A DNA stretch of 64,000 bases, from NCBI RefSeq assembly GCF_036884655.1, contig NC_088340.1:5973501-6037500 (forward strand), read 5' to 3'. Source of the stretch: Musa acuminata AAA Group (Eukaryota; Streptophyta; Magnoliopsida; Zingiberales; Musaceae). The notes under the pieces were generated by a model. The model had not been told where the DNA came from. It did not search any database and was given only the letters and a program-made list of their open reading frames with translations. Of this stretch, positions 23,101 through 38,100 are shown piece after piece (position 1 is the first letter of the stretch; each line of letters starts with the position of its first letter). Position numbers and translations under genes: made by a program.

Positions 23101-26100
23101 CCCAAGCTTCTGATGAAATACGATTGAGACATCATTAAAAATATTGAAATATAAAATAATATGAAGAATTCATTTCTCTTTTTGGATATATATATATATA
23201 TATATATTCAAGAAATATTAGTTTACCTGCATAGCTTGGAAATTGAAATATAAAAGTTCGTTAATAAAAGTTGATGAAACCTCAGTATGCACCCTTGCTG
23301 ACATTGCTCGTTGAAATAACCATGATGCACTTAAGTTGGGCTGCAATGCTTTTTAGTGAAGGCCAGGTCCAAGAATATGAAATTGACATATAAAATGAAG
23401 GATAATACTAACCATGTAAGGGTTTATCAAGCTCAAACTATATGCATCAATAAAGTTTCCCTTTACTGCTTCATATATACCTAATCTCCAAAAAAAAAAG
23501 GGGGAAGAATTTCAGATTGTGGTCTTTTCTATTATACGATACAGCAAACAAGAGCAGTACAGCATATAATATTACGAAGCTAAAAACAGAAAAATAAAAT
23601 CTGATAGTAATTCTTTTATTATGACTATTAATTTAAGCTCCAATAAGAACTGACAAAATCATGCATAACGGGATATAGTACTTGAGCACAAACTCTATTC
23701 CCTAATTGTATATAGCTGATACAGAAAAAAAAATCCAAATTGAAAGTTTCTAAGATGCACAGCTTGTGTGTTTCTAGCCATTCATACCAGTTGACAACCG
23801 GTTTAGGTGTCTAGTCATACTCCCAAAACCACCAAAAGATACTGGTGATTGAATACCACTGGCATCACCAACCTGCACAGAACTACTGGTGAACATGGAT
23901 TAATCTAATTAAGAAATTTCCTTACTAGATAGAACCACAAGCAAAATAAAAAACCTGTAAGATGCGATCAAAAGCTGCAGGCAGAGGGCTGTAACCACGA
24001 AGGAGATAGATGTTAGAGAAAATTGGCATACTTCAATTTGAAAAAGGTTAAGAAATTCGTAGTCACAGACTATATGATAGACCATTTTGCATCTCAATAG
24101 ATAAAATGTTCAAAGGCTTAGTTACCAATTTGTTAAAAGGAAACTAATATACATAATATACATCATCTATCATACCATATAGGCATATACGATGGTAGAT
24201 CTAGTTTTAGATATTGTCCTAAAAATCATCATATGTAGGAACTTGATCAAAGAACATGCATTGATCGTCTCCGGAAAAGAAAATGCAACAATGCAATTGT
24301 ATTTTCAAATAGGGTCTGCCTATGTTTACCTCATAAAACCAAATTTATACATACATACATACATTCAGATTCTGGAATATGGAGTGCTAATTTTGCTATG
24401 CCGGGCTCAAATCCAGTTTCATAGCTAACAAGATTTGGCTTTATCTTTTTCATATAATAAGCTGCAATAGTTAACATCCTATATCAGTAAAGCCACTAGA
24501 AAGTTCAAACTTCAATAACATCAAAATTACTTCTTGAATAATCCTCAAGCATTGGGTACTATGCAATATGGATGATGGAGCATTTATAAGAACTGAAGAC
24601 CAAGATTATTAGTTGCATAGATCTAGGATAATCTAGGCTAGTTACAAGGATAGAGGCTAGATCTTTGCAATCTAGCTAGATCCATAACTGGCTTTCATAC
24701 AGATGCTTGGAGTACAGAGGATTGGAGAAGTTAGTGTATCTCCAATACAACATGCATCCATGGATGCGTTGTATTGAGATAGAAAAGAAAATAAAGACCC
24801 AAGCCAGATCGATTCATTTTGACTCCCGATACTCTAGTGATGATTTGGATCCAATGCTCGATTGGGTTCACATAGCAGAGAACTTAAATGACTCTACTGA
24901 TGAGGCAAGAGACCTCCCACACCCCTCTCGTTTAAGTACCGCGGCAATACGAAAGGAAGAGGAACAATAGGGTCACAAGGTACGGATCAATATGAGAAAG
25001 AGATGCATCCAATATTAGGATGTGGCCAGTGTAACACCCCTGATTAGTCCCACATCGAAAGTGGGCAGAATTAAGATTGACTTATAAGGGTCTGATGAGT
25101 GTATTACTATCAACTTCAGCTTAAGTAATTTGGTCAGTGGATTAGACCAAACGAAGTTGATAGGCTAGTTAGCCCATCAGGCTCGAGTCTTAACATTTGG
25201 TATCAGAGCCGACCTAGCATTTGGGCATGGTGAGGGGGCTCGAGTAGGAAAGGGCTACCCGTAGACGGAGTCAGAGGACTCGTCATGGCGTGGAGCCACC
25301 ACTGGGCTACGCCTCACATGCACTATGCTAGGGTTTGATCTGGGTTATGTTGGGGCTTGACGAGGACGTCAAGCCTTTGAGTGGGGATGATTGTAACACC
25401 CTTGATTAGTCTCACATCGAAAGTGGACAGAATTAAGATTGACTTATAAGGGTCTGATGAGTGTACTACTATCAACTTCAGCTTAAGCAATTTGGTCAGT
25501 GGATTAGACCAAACGAAGTTGATAGGCTAGTTAGCCCATCAGGCTCGAGTCTTAACAGCCAGATTTCGGATAGTCAGTCTTCCAAAGGCCAAGACAGGAC
25601 ATAGTGATACATTCAACTATCACAACAAGGGAAAGGGTTGAGCTTCACAGTCAATTGATCTGTTGGATGCAATTGGTAAGAAATAGTTTCAGCCAGGACT
25701 CCATCATAATTCATGCTCTGTGAAGTTCGTGGATGTAGTAGCAATATCAACTACAGTATGTCCATCGACAATGGTGGCCAAGGCAGTCAGTCTCATGGAC
25801 TTGAGCATAGCTCAAGGAGCAGTATCTCACTCATGCTACTCAAGATACGGATCACACAACATGAGGATCGTTTCTGGCTGCAAAGGTTCAATTTTCTTTT
25901 ATACTACTTTTTATCCATGTCCAATATATGTTTTGATTTGGTATTTATATAATCTAGACTAAAATCATTTTAGTGTTATCAATATTGTTCATATTTGTCA
26001 TGAAAAGTTAAGAAGTAACACTAAAATAGATTTTTAAGTTTTCAGCCAAATTTCATACTGCCATTACATGCCAGCACATTGTGTGTCGATATGTTGGCAC

Positions 26101-29100
26101 GTATTGGATCCATATCGGTCCATTGTTAAGTTGGCACGTATTGGACCCATACCAGTCCTGGCCTGAACTGGTATGAATCCAGTACCTGAAATTGAGTTCC
26201 TTGATTAGTTGACAGAGATTCGAGGTTTTAGATCATTAATATTCTGTAACAGGTCAAGTTTATGTTCAACACTTGAGGGTTGTCTAGGGATAGGAACTGA
26301 CAAGATACAAATAAAGTACATTAATACTGAGCAAAAAGGCAAACTATTCATCTTCTGCAAAACCAGTCAAAGCACCCTTTTAGGCCCCATCTCAATATGA
26401 AGCAACTGTAATCAAATATAGAGTCCAAGGCTTTATTACCATCAGCATAAAAAAAATTAGCGTGATATGGCTATCTTGAACAAGATTAATGGATGACAGC
26501 TAATCTGACAGTGATGGTTGCATTTTATCACGTAGATATTATTCACATTCTTTCTACTCTTTGGGTATCAAACCTAGAAAAGGTCTCACGAGACCCTTAG
26601 TACTGGAATACAGGCACCTTGTTGGACCTGAATAATTTATGTCTCCCCCTTAAAAAATTAGATTAATCTAAGAACACAAAAAGCTCCAGAGAAATTGGAG
26701 CTTAAGATAATATGTAATCCATCGGGTTAATATAAAAAACAAAGAAACCCCAGAGGAATGTCCAAATCGCAAGTTAATCAGTCACCTTTTAGCCTTGATG
26801 AATAAAACCATAATTTTTCTGCTAAAGCTTAAATTTCTACTTGTGTTGTAACTTGTAGTAACTGTAATTAGGAAGTAGAATCATTACATTTGCAGTTGCA
26901 CAACTAGCTTATCAGTGATGAATCTCAATGTGTGGGGTTGGAGAGAGGACAACTTTCTAAAGGGCTTTTGTATTATAGAAGGTACTGATTGCCTGCATGA
27001 GATTCATACCAAATATAAATGGTACAGATACTTCTCTAAAGGTACTCATGCTAAAGGAACAGGCATTAGTGTTTGATTAATTGAACATTTCATCCAAGAG
27101 TAATGGCCAAGATATACACTCCAATCCTTTTGCATTCCAGCACAAGGCACCATTCTTAACACAACAATCAAGCTTGTGAGATTAAAAATTTACCAAGATA
27201 AAAAAAAGGGTTTCTCAAATTGGATGGGACTGTCACTTTTGTGCCATCTATTGGAAAATATGGAAGGAGGGCTGATGAAAGAAAATTCCTTGAGAGCTAG
27301 GTCTCCTTCAAACATCTTGGAAACTTTGGCTATCTCAAGGGAAAGATTCTGAAAAGACTGACGGCTTTTGTAAAGTTACCTGCTCTGTTCCTTGTAATTT
27401 CCTATCCCCTTTTTAACTACATTTCCCTCTGTGCTTCCACTTTTGAGAGGCCCCATGTACCTTGGTTAATTTCATTTCAGTGACGAAATAAAATGGATGG
27501 GCTTAATCAGCGTTTCTTATGTAACAGCACGCACGCATCCGCATGTGTGTGCACAAGGGATCATTCTTCAATAAACCTTCTAGGAATTAGAAGTGACTTT
27601 CTACTCAACTTTAGATTGCACACAACATCTTCGCAATTCCACTTTGTCATTGCTAAGTTAATTAGCATTAATCTGAGCATTTCAAAAGATTAAAGAGAGA
27701 AAAAAGGGAAAATCATTCATAGAACAAATACATTGACCTCCTTCCTCTGCTATCCACACAATGCTCTGGTAACAGACATACTGTACATTGTTATTGTGGA
27801 GAAAAGTGATGAATGAGAAGGCAAGTTTTATTATTCAGCATCCTTCAATACTCTGATTGATCAGAAAAATAATAATTGCTTCTGTGAGTGGTTTCAAGGT
27901 AGCATCAATTAAGAATAATGAGACAAAAAAGGTAACAAGAAACCATAAAAAGAAAATGATATTCCTTGGTAAAATGCACTTAATTTAGCTAGATATATAA
28001 AATTTACAGATAGCCATAGTACATGATAACATAGTAGCAAGTCAGCAATACTAATAAAGTAATAATCATAACAACAAATCAACAATCATAATGACAGATA
28101 GCAGATGAAGTATTCCTAGTGTACTTGCTTACTTTTGGGGCATCATCTCCTTGACAACATAAGAAAATTGCTTAGTCCAAGCATTCACAAGGAATGTCTT
28201 TTGAACATTAGAAGAAATTTTGCTTCTAAGACAGATAGCAGCATAATTAGCTGATTACACTTCTAAGTTCTAAAAGTACTCTAGGATTCATAATTTGTTC
28301 AAGGAGGCTGAAGTACATTAGAAATCCTCTTGAATAACCCAAGATTAAACTGAAGCAGACAATAAAAGAGCTGCCAAGGGACTATAATCACGAAGTTCTA
28401 ACTAGAACAGAAAAACCTGGTGAACGTGATGAAAAAGAAAATATATACATAGTACATACTGTGATGATTGTAAGGATCCAACATATTCACTAATTTGCTT
28501 TGGGAGATTAAGATACAGCAAAAAGCCCAAGGTCATGGGAATATTCTGATTTGGAGTGATGGGGGAAATAACATAGAAACTCAAGTTCCTCATAATCTCA
28601 TATTATGATGTCAAAACCACATAATCAATTAGAATAGACAGATGATTAAAATTATCATGAGTGCACTTCAAAGAAAAAAGACGAGGCCCAAGAATATAGA
28701 GAAATCCTTACTAATAAGTGCCAACAAACATATAAATGTCATTTTGATCATCTACCTGTCACGATAAGTAGGGAAGATCCCAAATATTACTCTTAGTATT
28801 TCCAATTCCTCAAGAGGTACGCCCTTCAGCAAAAATATCATTATGCATGTCAATTATTTATTCCTTTTGAAGAGAGTTAAGCTGAAATTTGTTACTATAA
28901 GCAGTATGCTTTTAGGGCTGATAATAGAACGGAATTTAAAGTGAATACGATTTTTTAACTTCTTTTTTATTGAGATGAAAAACTTACCAGTTGAGCTATC
29001 ATTCATACATAGGATTCAGAAGTCAAGTTCTTGGGACTGTTTTCATACATACTACAATGGTACAAACAATTCAAGTGACCAATAAGCCTCTCAAGTGCTT

Positions 29101-32100
29101 ATAGGCCAACTACAAAGTGGGAAGCTCCTTACCCATACACAAATTTATTCCAAGAATGTCATTGTATACTGGAGTAACCCAAAATGCATCTTAATGAAGT
29201 TGCTAACTTAGCTGGTAAAGATTATTGTTCTGGGATCAAATCCCACCTTTACCACTTACCACTTGCAAAATCCATCATAATTATGTAAATATAAGATCGA
29301 ATATATTTGTCTTGATCTAATAATATTAAAAGTATAAATAAAGTTCCAGATATTTTGAGTAATTTTGAACGACAGAACATCTGACACTAAAATCATGACC
29401 TTTTATTTGGGATGATCTTTTTGAACAAGCAAGGATTTCTAGAAAATTTAATTCTTTTCTTGTCAAAATTTCAAGAGTTGATCATCAAATCAATGTGGTC
29501 GAGTACCTTCTTTTAGAACTGAAGAGTAAATCACATCATCTTTCAGTCAATATCGATCCTAGATTAAATCACTTAAATCATCCATTATAGGGAGATACAC
29601 TTACCAACACAAGCCTTTACTAATCTTGAGTTATAGAAAGAATGCAGAAAGTCAAATTACATTGTTAAGATATTGGGAAAACCATGCAGATGCTACTAAA
29701 GATGCCTAAATATGACATGCAAAGCAGCTAAGCTAAACTAACTAATTAGATGCAACACAACGAATAACTGAAAAGATAAAGCAACAATAGCCTATTTTTG
29801 AGCAATTTTTGAGCAACAATAGCCTCACAAGCCAAGAAAATAACTGAGGCCACGAAGAAAAAGAAACCAATATAACATTATAATAAACACGAAGGAACTA
29901 ATCTGATTTGTTTATAATATGTCCCTGAAATCCTACAGGTGCTAGGATATAGATCCTCATTGTTTCCTTTTGAGTAACTTATCGGCTTGTTGACAAATGA
30001 CCGTTGTGTGATGCTTTAAGCTGTTCAAGGGTATTTTGGAAGGAAAATATTCAGTGATTCAAGAGTTTCAAAAGAAACAAATTAGATGCAGGAGGGATTT
30101 GTCTTGTTTATTCTGGGGCTTGTTTGATATGAACAAAACTTGCTTCAGTTGCATTTGATGGTAAGTTTAGGTAAAAGCTGAACAAGATTTGTGGCTTAGA
30201 GTGGACAGCTAATAGAGGAAAAAAAAATGCTGCTGGAAGCTTGCACATCATCTTGCATCTGACCAGTAACTATTTGAGGACAGTGCAGGCCTGGGGTAGC
30301 TCTCATCAGCTAGAGATTGAAGAAAGAGAAAAGGTAGGATGGGAGAGTGTTCAGAATATATTGTTGGATTGTTTTTCTATCTTTAGGAAGTTTTAGTTAG
30401 TGGGGTTGATCAAGGAGAGGTAGCTAGAGAATGGCAACAGAAGTGAAAAAAATGAAGAGGAGGCATCACTAGTTGAGCTTGGCGAAAAACCTTGAAGAGG
30501 TATTATGTGATGATGATTAACTCTATTGACAAATTGTGTTGATAATTATCACATCTAGTGAAATATAGCAATGAAAGAGAAAAGCTTAGTAAGTGAAAGG
30601 ACTTCAAAGTTCAAACCTGTTAAGGACCAAGCAACTCCACACTCTACAACATGGAAGATATTAAAAGATATCAAACCATCAGTTTTGCTTACAATAACTT
30701 GTGCAAAAATGATTGTGTCTAATGGTATCCAGTTAAACTGCACATATTTATCCTTTTCAGGGCTGCATATGTAGCACCAAAATACTAAAATAATGTTGCA
30801 TTTAAATTCATACTTAGCAGTTAGCAGTTAGCAGGCTTGAAACAGGTCTCTCAGTCTAGTTTGGGCTAGGTTTAAAAACCACTTGGATGGCAGCAGTATT
30901 GTCAGGTAGCCTTTTTCAATGTCGCACTAGCAGTAGTACTGCCAAGCCTCGTGATGGCACTGCCTGCTAGCCGTTGGATCTTGTTTTTCAATTTTTCTAA
31001 CTGTTGATAAGGATTTGCCTTTATGTAGCACTCAAAAACCTAGTTTAAAGAGGGCTTGGAATAAGAAAACTTTTTAGTGATAAAACTTCTGTGTGCAAGC
31101 TTAGACATTCCTTTGATTTTGTGCTTGATCATTAAAACTTGAAACAGGCACTTACCCATTGGCTTTAGGTGTTCATTTTAAGAGTGAAAATTGAAATCAA
31201 GAGTAGCATTAATTTATAAGTGCGACTGTAACAGCTGTTTCTCCTTGATCCCTAGAAAAAGGAAAAGTCCATAAGTCTGATCTTCACCCGAAGGAGGTCC
31301 TACTTGTGGAACAGGCAGCTTCAAGGAGTCAAGGAGACTAGAGGGTGGACCAAGGCCAGTGTTCCAAATCACTACAAAAGTTGCAAATCCAGTTTCTACT
31401 TCCCTTTACATTTTACACTGCACCCATTATTTATTGTCTCATTAATTACTAAGCAAAAAAGATTTTTTTTAATGCACTAATTGAACCCTTTACCCCTCCT
31501 TAGTGACATTCTGATCCAACATTAAGCACTTTACACTTTACAGTATTTTCATGACCAAAATTCTAGCAAGTATTTAGCTACATGTGAATTCAAATATAAA
31601 GAGTGTAACAAAATGAGTGACTTCTAGATCCCAACAAACAAAACTAAAGACAAAGCCTAGGCTAGATCTTTTTGTTCTCTCAATTCATTAAAGGTAGTGA
31701 CTATTTTGTACCTTCTAGCAGAGAACTCAATTTCACCCAGATCAGTCCATACCATTTGGTATTTACTGGTATGGGCATAAACCAAGATGCTGATCGTCTC
31801 ATTTTGGGTGATCCAATTAATTAATGGCAGATTTTTCATTTTAAAAGGCCCGAAAACCAGAATCTTTTAGGGCTCATGACTCCTTGCAAACCAGTTTTCC
31901 TTTACATATCACCCATTGTCCACCTCATCTTTAGTACTTAATCTTCTCCTGCTCCTCTTCCTCCACTGCCTCCTCTTGCTCCTACTCCTTTCTTGTTCTG
32001 CCTTCTTGCTTCTTTCTCCCCCATTTCCAACAGAACTGTACCACGATATAATGGAATTTGTCGTCATACAGTGTGTTGGCATGCAGACATGGAGTGGACC

Positions 32101-35100
32101 TGTACTAGTCTGGTAATCAACCAGTATGGATCTGGTACCAGAAATTTCATTCCTTGTCCTGCAAAAAGCGCTTCAAAGTTGCTTTCATTTATATGTTCCT
32201 ATTTCATGGAAATGATGATTTTTCATTATGGTTCTCTATCTATAGCATTTTTTTATTGATTTTTGGAATAAACCAACTCTATTTTACAGTCAATTTAGAG
32301 ACTGATTCTTCATCTTATATGGATATAGTCATAGAGTTGAAGTATGGTACACAATGCACTATATTTCATAAACCCTGCTCATTGTGTGTGGTTCATTGTT
32401 ACTTTGTACTAACCTGATAAGAAGGCAAAAGATCCCAATAGTCCTCTAAAAGGTGTTCCAATTTCGGGGACCCAGGTTTTGCTTCAACATAAGTGAACAT
32501 ATAAGTAGTCCGGTCTGTAGGACCAGTGCCGGCAGGAAAAGCCTACAAACATTTAAGTTAAGATAAATAAGTGTTCAGGTAAAGCATACTTCTATAGAAT
32601 CGACAAGAAATCTAAGCAAGACCTTTAAATATATTTTTTGTATTATCTCTATATCCAACTTCAGTATTGTTATATGGCTGTTATGTAACTATAATTTATA
32701 TTTCAACTTCCATAGAACAAAATTTTAGTGAGCTACAGGAGAAGCAGGTAACATCAGCATATGACACAAATAAGTTGTTAAAGCACTTCAAAGATGACCA
32801 GAATTGTATATTGTAATTCCTATGAATATAAAAAGAAGATTACTATTTGCAACCCTTTTTTTGTTATTCAATCCCATGTTAAGAACTTTGAATATTCCTA
32901 AGTTATCTCTTTATAAATAGACGTATATATCCTCAACTTATAACTTAATTTCAATAAAATCTTTTCAATCCTTACCTACAACCCTCATTTATTTCCTTTT
33001 TTTCCTTCTTTTTCTTCTCCTCCTCTTATTAATCGCTGGAGATGATGTAAAATGACGAAAAAAAAAGATAGATGATGAAATGGTACAAATTAAATATCAA
33101 AGAGGAAGAGGTGAGAAATAGTTTCTGACATTTGTTATAATAATTTAATATTTTTTGGGTTATATACATTCTGCAATAGCCTAGAAGACACTATATTCTA
33201 AGTCAGTTGCATTAACCCAGAAAATATCATATTTCAGACCTTTGCAAATTGTCCGGTAGGGTGCACGAGTGGTGGAGAGAGCTGGTGATAGTAGGGTGTG
33301 CAAGTAAGGACTGTGGGGAAGGAAAAAAGGAAAAAGTGAAGGATAAAAGAAGAATTAAAGAGGCCGTAAATAGTATAATATTATTTTATTAATTTTTTAA
33401 GGGGTTCTGAATAGGAAGGGGATTGTGAATAGTAAGAAGGGGCCTCTAAGTAGTAAGCTCCTATAGAAATTAGTTTAAGAACTTTGGCTGCAGGCAGCAT
33501 TACTCTGTAATTGAACTAAGCCAAACAGTTTAATTTCTAAATTATAATCACAACTTTACCCTTTTTACTTTTAGTTAGCCTAAACTGAATTACCTCCCAA
33601 AAGTATTGCAGCGGGGTCTCTTGAACCTTCTTCACAGATGAGCTGCTAAAAATGATATCACTTGATGTGTTCTCACTGAAACCACGTGAGCAAGAACCAA
33701 CTACAAGACATACACCATCTGGCTTTCTGCAAGATCTTATCTGAAAAAAGCGAGACAATTAGATATTCAAAAAACCTATAAAAGTTTGATACAGGAAGAA
33801 TTTAGACTCTAAATATAATATATCAAGTTGTATGCACACCATAAGTTTGAGTATTATGAGTTTTGTTTTATGTTGAATCTTCCTTTCTTTTCCATTTCTA
33901 GTGTCATCACACCTAGAAACTTTTCCAAGTCCAACATCCATTCAACTCAACGTACCGGTGTTCCTGCTTTTAAGTAGTTGGACATAGATCAACTCTTTCC
34001 CTGACCACAGCTTTTCTAGGTCCTTCTTACATGACTAAAAGCTATTGTGTATATTGCAGAACAAAGACAACATCACTAGTTCCAATAAATTCAACATGCC
34101 ATTTTACTCATCAGCTATATGGATCGTTTCCCACAACCAAACTATGTAAAGGAACCATAGTGGCAAATCTGAGAGCTATCAATTCCTTTTCTAGTGTTTC
34201 TTCTTTTTATATTTGAAGAAAATTCTTATTGTTTCTTAAAAATTCTTCATATGGCCTTTCTCTGACTCTACTAAAACCTAATCTGAATTAAGTCACCAGT
34301 TGCCTAAAAAGTCTAAATTAATTCACCTAATTGCATTGGTGCATTAACCAATCTTTGAAAATGTTCAATCTATTAAAATTTTTATTTTGAAAATTGATAC
34401 CAATGATCTTGCCAAGTTACTTACTAGAGGATCTCCAATGTAGTTTAAGGATAGATTTTAAGATTTAGAGGTATACTGAAAATTAATTGTCTCAAATTTC
34501 AAGTCACAAAGTTTCAGGACAACAAGTTCAAAATTATCAAATTCTGAGCCACCAGTGATCTTGCCATGTTAATTAGTAGAGGATGCCATGTTAATTAGTA
34601 GAGGATCTCCAATGTAGGGCAAGGATAGATTTGAAGATTTGCATACTGAAAATGGATTGTCTCAAATTTCGTGCCACAAAGTCTCAAGACATCAGGTTTA
34701 AAGTTATCAGATGCAGAGCTACTAAGTTCAAGGCACCATAACTTAATGATCTTTTGTAATATGTCTTAGTTAATTGAGAAAATTAATAATGATGTTGGTG
34801 GTTAGGTCCTTAACATATAACACATCTATGAAGGAGAGGAATAGGGAACTTATCATACAAAACATATGAATTTTTACTTAATGCACAAAACAGAAGCTAA
34901 ATGACAAGGTGTTTGAATCATTTATGGAACCTTTTCACATGTGAGGTCTGAGACTACAAGACCAAGAACATGAATCATGATATTGAATCCTAACATACAA
35001 GGGCTTATGAGTATATACTGGACACTGGCTGACTGGTGAACTACAAAATATGTGAGTAGGTATGGTATACTTCAATATTCTGTTGAGAAAAATATTGAGA

Positions 35101-38100
35101 TATTGCTCAAAGTACCAGTATATATTTATACTACACTGTACCAGTGTGGCTTCAGAATGATAGAAACAGTCAATTTGATCAGATTTTTAACCAATGTTAG
35201 GACTTGTATTAAGTCACATCAGCAAGATCAGCCATTAACAACACAAGATTAGTTTCTTGTTGACTTAATTCAGCTAGTGTTTAAATAATGTCCATAGTAG
35301 TGGACAACTGGACATAATTGAGTTGACTTAATGGGTAGAAAATTCCAGCTAGTGTTCAAATATCCAAATATAATTTAGTTTCAAATTTGTTCCTTCCATT
35401 CCTTTTCTTTTCTATCTTGAAGCTTTCGTTAATCAAATGAGTAAATAGGATCTTGTGTATGTTATGCCTCTAAAAAGGTATGTCTTAGAGAAATCAAAAC
35501 TCTTTCCATGACCAGATAATCTGGATACATCTTTGGACTTATCAAAATTGTTGAATAAAATATAAAGGAGTAAAAATCTCGGTCTACTAATGGAATAACT
35601 CTTCGGTTGTCCCATAAAGTAACGTATTATACTATGTTATTGTCTAATACCTGTCGATTTAGAGCCCAATAACCTTTATTAAGCTCTGCCTTCACATTTC
35701 TTTTGCCTCAATTGTGAATCAGAATATGTCTTTACTTTCCAAAACATATTATGAGTCATATGTCAAGAATACATTAAAAAGTCTATAAAAAGCTTTGTAA
35801 ATTTATGAATACAATCACTAGAAAAGCCGCAACATGCTGTATTCAATGCAGTGACTACTACCACAAAAAGGAAAATCATGCTGGATCAGCAGATGGATCT
35901 AGGTTCACACTCTCAGTTACTAATTCTGATTTATGTAAGACTTGAATTATTGGAATTCTGGTAAAAATAACTACGATAGTTGGTCGATCAATAACAAAAG
36001 ATGGATATGTGATATCTTCAGTTGAAAAGATGATTTTGATATAGCTAATAGTCTTTATGTAGTAAGTTCTGGTAGAGAAAATTTAAACCAGAGATGTTGT
36101 TTATTACCCTAAAGTGCAAAACTGTATAATAGAAAGACTTTGAATGGCCTTTACATCCACAGTTTATAATCCCAGAGCGAGTCTGATATAATACCTGATC
36201 TATGTAGTATGTAAGACTGAACTGAACTAAGCAGATTTCTTGGCCTTAGAGTCAAACATTGGCAAATAGGGATTGGGTTACGCAGAAATAGTAAGTACTA
36301 GTGTACTACAGCATGATACTGCACCAAAATATTGACTTACCTGTTTCACTATTGGAGAAAAATTGCCCATTGAATCAATAATAAGATGAGATGACAAACT
36401 TTCACCATTTGTCAGTTGCACAATCTAAGAAATATAAACATATTAATTATTAGCATCTAATACAGCATGATACTGCACCTTAAAAATGTAGCGAAGAACA
36501 ACAAAAGTAGAGAAACAAATAAATAGATCGCTAGAATTTTATAACAAATGCATGACGTAAGGCAAAAAAAAGAATGTTGAAATTGAAAAAGTTAAGAATC
36601 TCAATACTTTTTCCAAACACATGATTTAGGCTTCTGAAAGATTTTGAAGACAAGAAACACGTAAAGCTCTACCATAATTTGATGTGGTCAAACTACTAGC
36701 AGAAATAAAATTTTGTATATAACATAAGAGCCAAGGAACAAAACAAATTTGTCAAGGAAAGGACGATGGGAACTTTACGAAGCCATTACTCATATCATAC
36801 TGCAGCAGTTTAACACAGCCCTAGTTCCTCTTGGTTATCTTGCAGCAAAGATGTGCATCTCAAAATTTTTTATTCATAGATAAAGTCCATTAGGGTTGGG
36901 GAAGAATAGAAAGTTCAAATCAAACTTGGTATCTTATTTATTTATAGTGTTCTCTTTTGTACACCTGGGATAAGAACAACATTGATTGAATTGCTGGTTC
37001 AAGAAGACTATGACTATGTAACTTTAAAAACTTATTTGAAGAAACAACATGGAGATGATTTTTTTGGGGAACCCATACTTTCAGGTATATATAGAATTTT
37101 AGATGCCAAAAACATATGGACAAAATACCAAGCCAATTAAAACAGGATAAAAATTCATTTTCACCATACTAATTTGTTAATTGACTACTATTGGTCAACT
37201 TGATAAAGAGACCATAAAAGAAAAGGCAACAACAGAGGCATCCAAAAATATTCAAAACACAGAAATGACACATCATTATGAAATCAGTCTTCGCCAGCTA
37301 AAGCATTGTAGGCTTGAGTATATCCTTTTTCTTTATCTTTGATGCAAAAAGCCCTACAGACTTACAAACAAAGGCTGACGGCAGTAATTGATTTCTATTA
37401 TCTTATGCAGTAATTTAAAAAGCGCTAGGCGTCAAAAAGTGCCAAGGTCCAAAAACGCCCGAGGCGCTAGGCGCTCGCCCAGGTGCTTGCCCAAGCGAAG
37501 CGAGACGCTAAAATATAAAAATATATAATATAATTAATAAATATAATTATTTAAATAAAAATATGATATTAAATTAAAAAATCTTACAAAATCACAATAT
37601 CACATTAACAAAAAATCTCAAAATTCAAAACAATAACAATAATTTTAAATAAATAAAAATTAGCAGTATTAAAATCAAAATAATATATTATTAATCTAAT
37701 AAATAAATAAAAATATTGTTACTAGTATACAGTTAATAGCAAGGTTCGCCGTACCGTACCGTACCGTACCGGCGTTTCGACTCGTGCTTGGTACGGTACG
37801 GTACGGGTGTACCGACCGGTACACCTCGGTGTACCGAACACTGTAGCACTGCTATAGTGCGCTACAGTGTTACTGTAGCACTGCTACAGTGCGGACCGGT
37901 ACAGGGCGGTCCACGTACCGACAACTTGTCGGACCGGTACGTACCGCCCGGTACGGGCGGTACGGCTCGGTACGGCAAACCCTGGTTAATAGTATACTAT
38001 TAATATACTGTTAAGTGTTAACAATATACTATTGAGTCGATGTGAGAAGAGGTAGCAGCGAGCAACGGTAACGGGAGCGGGAGAGGCGAGCGGCGACAGT

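Larger units (their letters stand above)
24707..25900 (+). pseudogene. Possible transposase-derived relic, split by the TRIM insertion
   Basis: An open stretch at 24707-24970 encodes an acidic segment with DDLDPMLDW, and a second partly open stretch at 25713-25960 encodes Ser/His/Gly-rich text such as NNGGQGSQSHGLEHS-like sequence. Both resemble the low-complexity C-terminal tails of plant hAT-type transposases, but no catalytic domain is present and stops separate the pieces. The TRIM at 25030-25557 sits between them. This is a weak identification; it may simply be intronic sequence. Confidence 0.25.
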
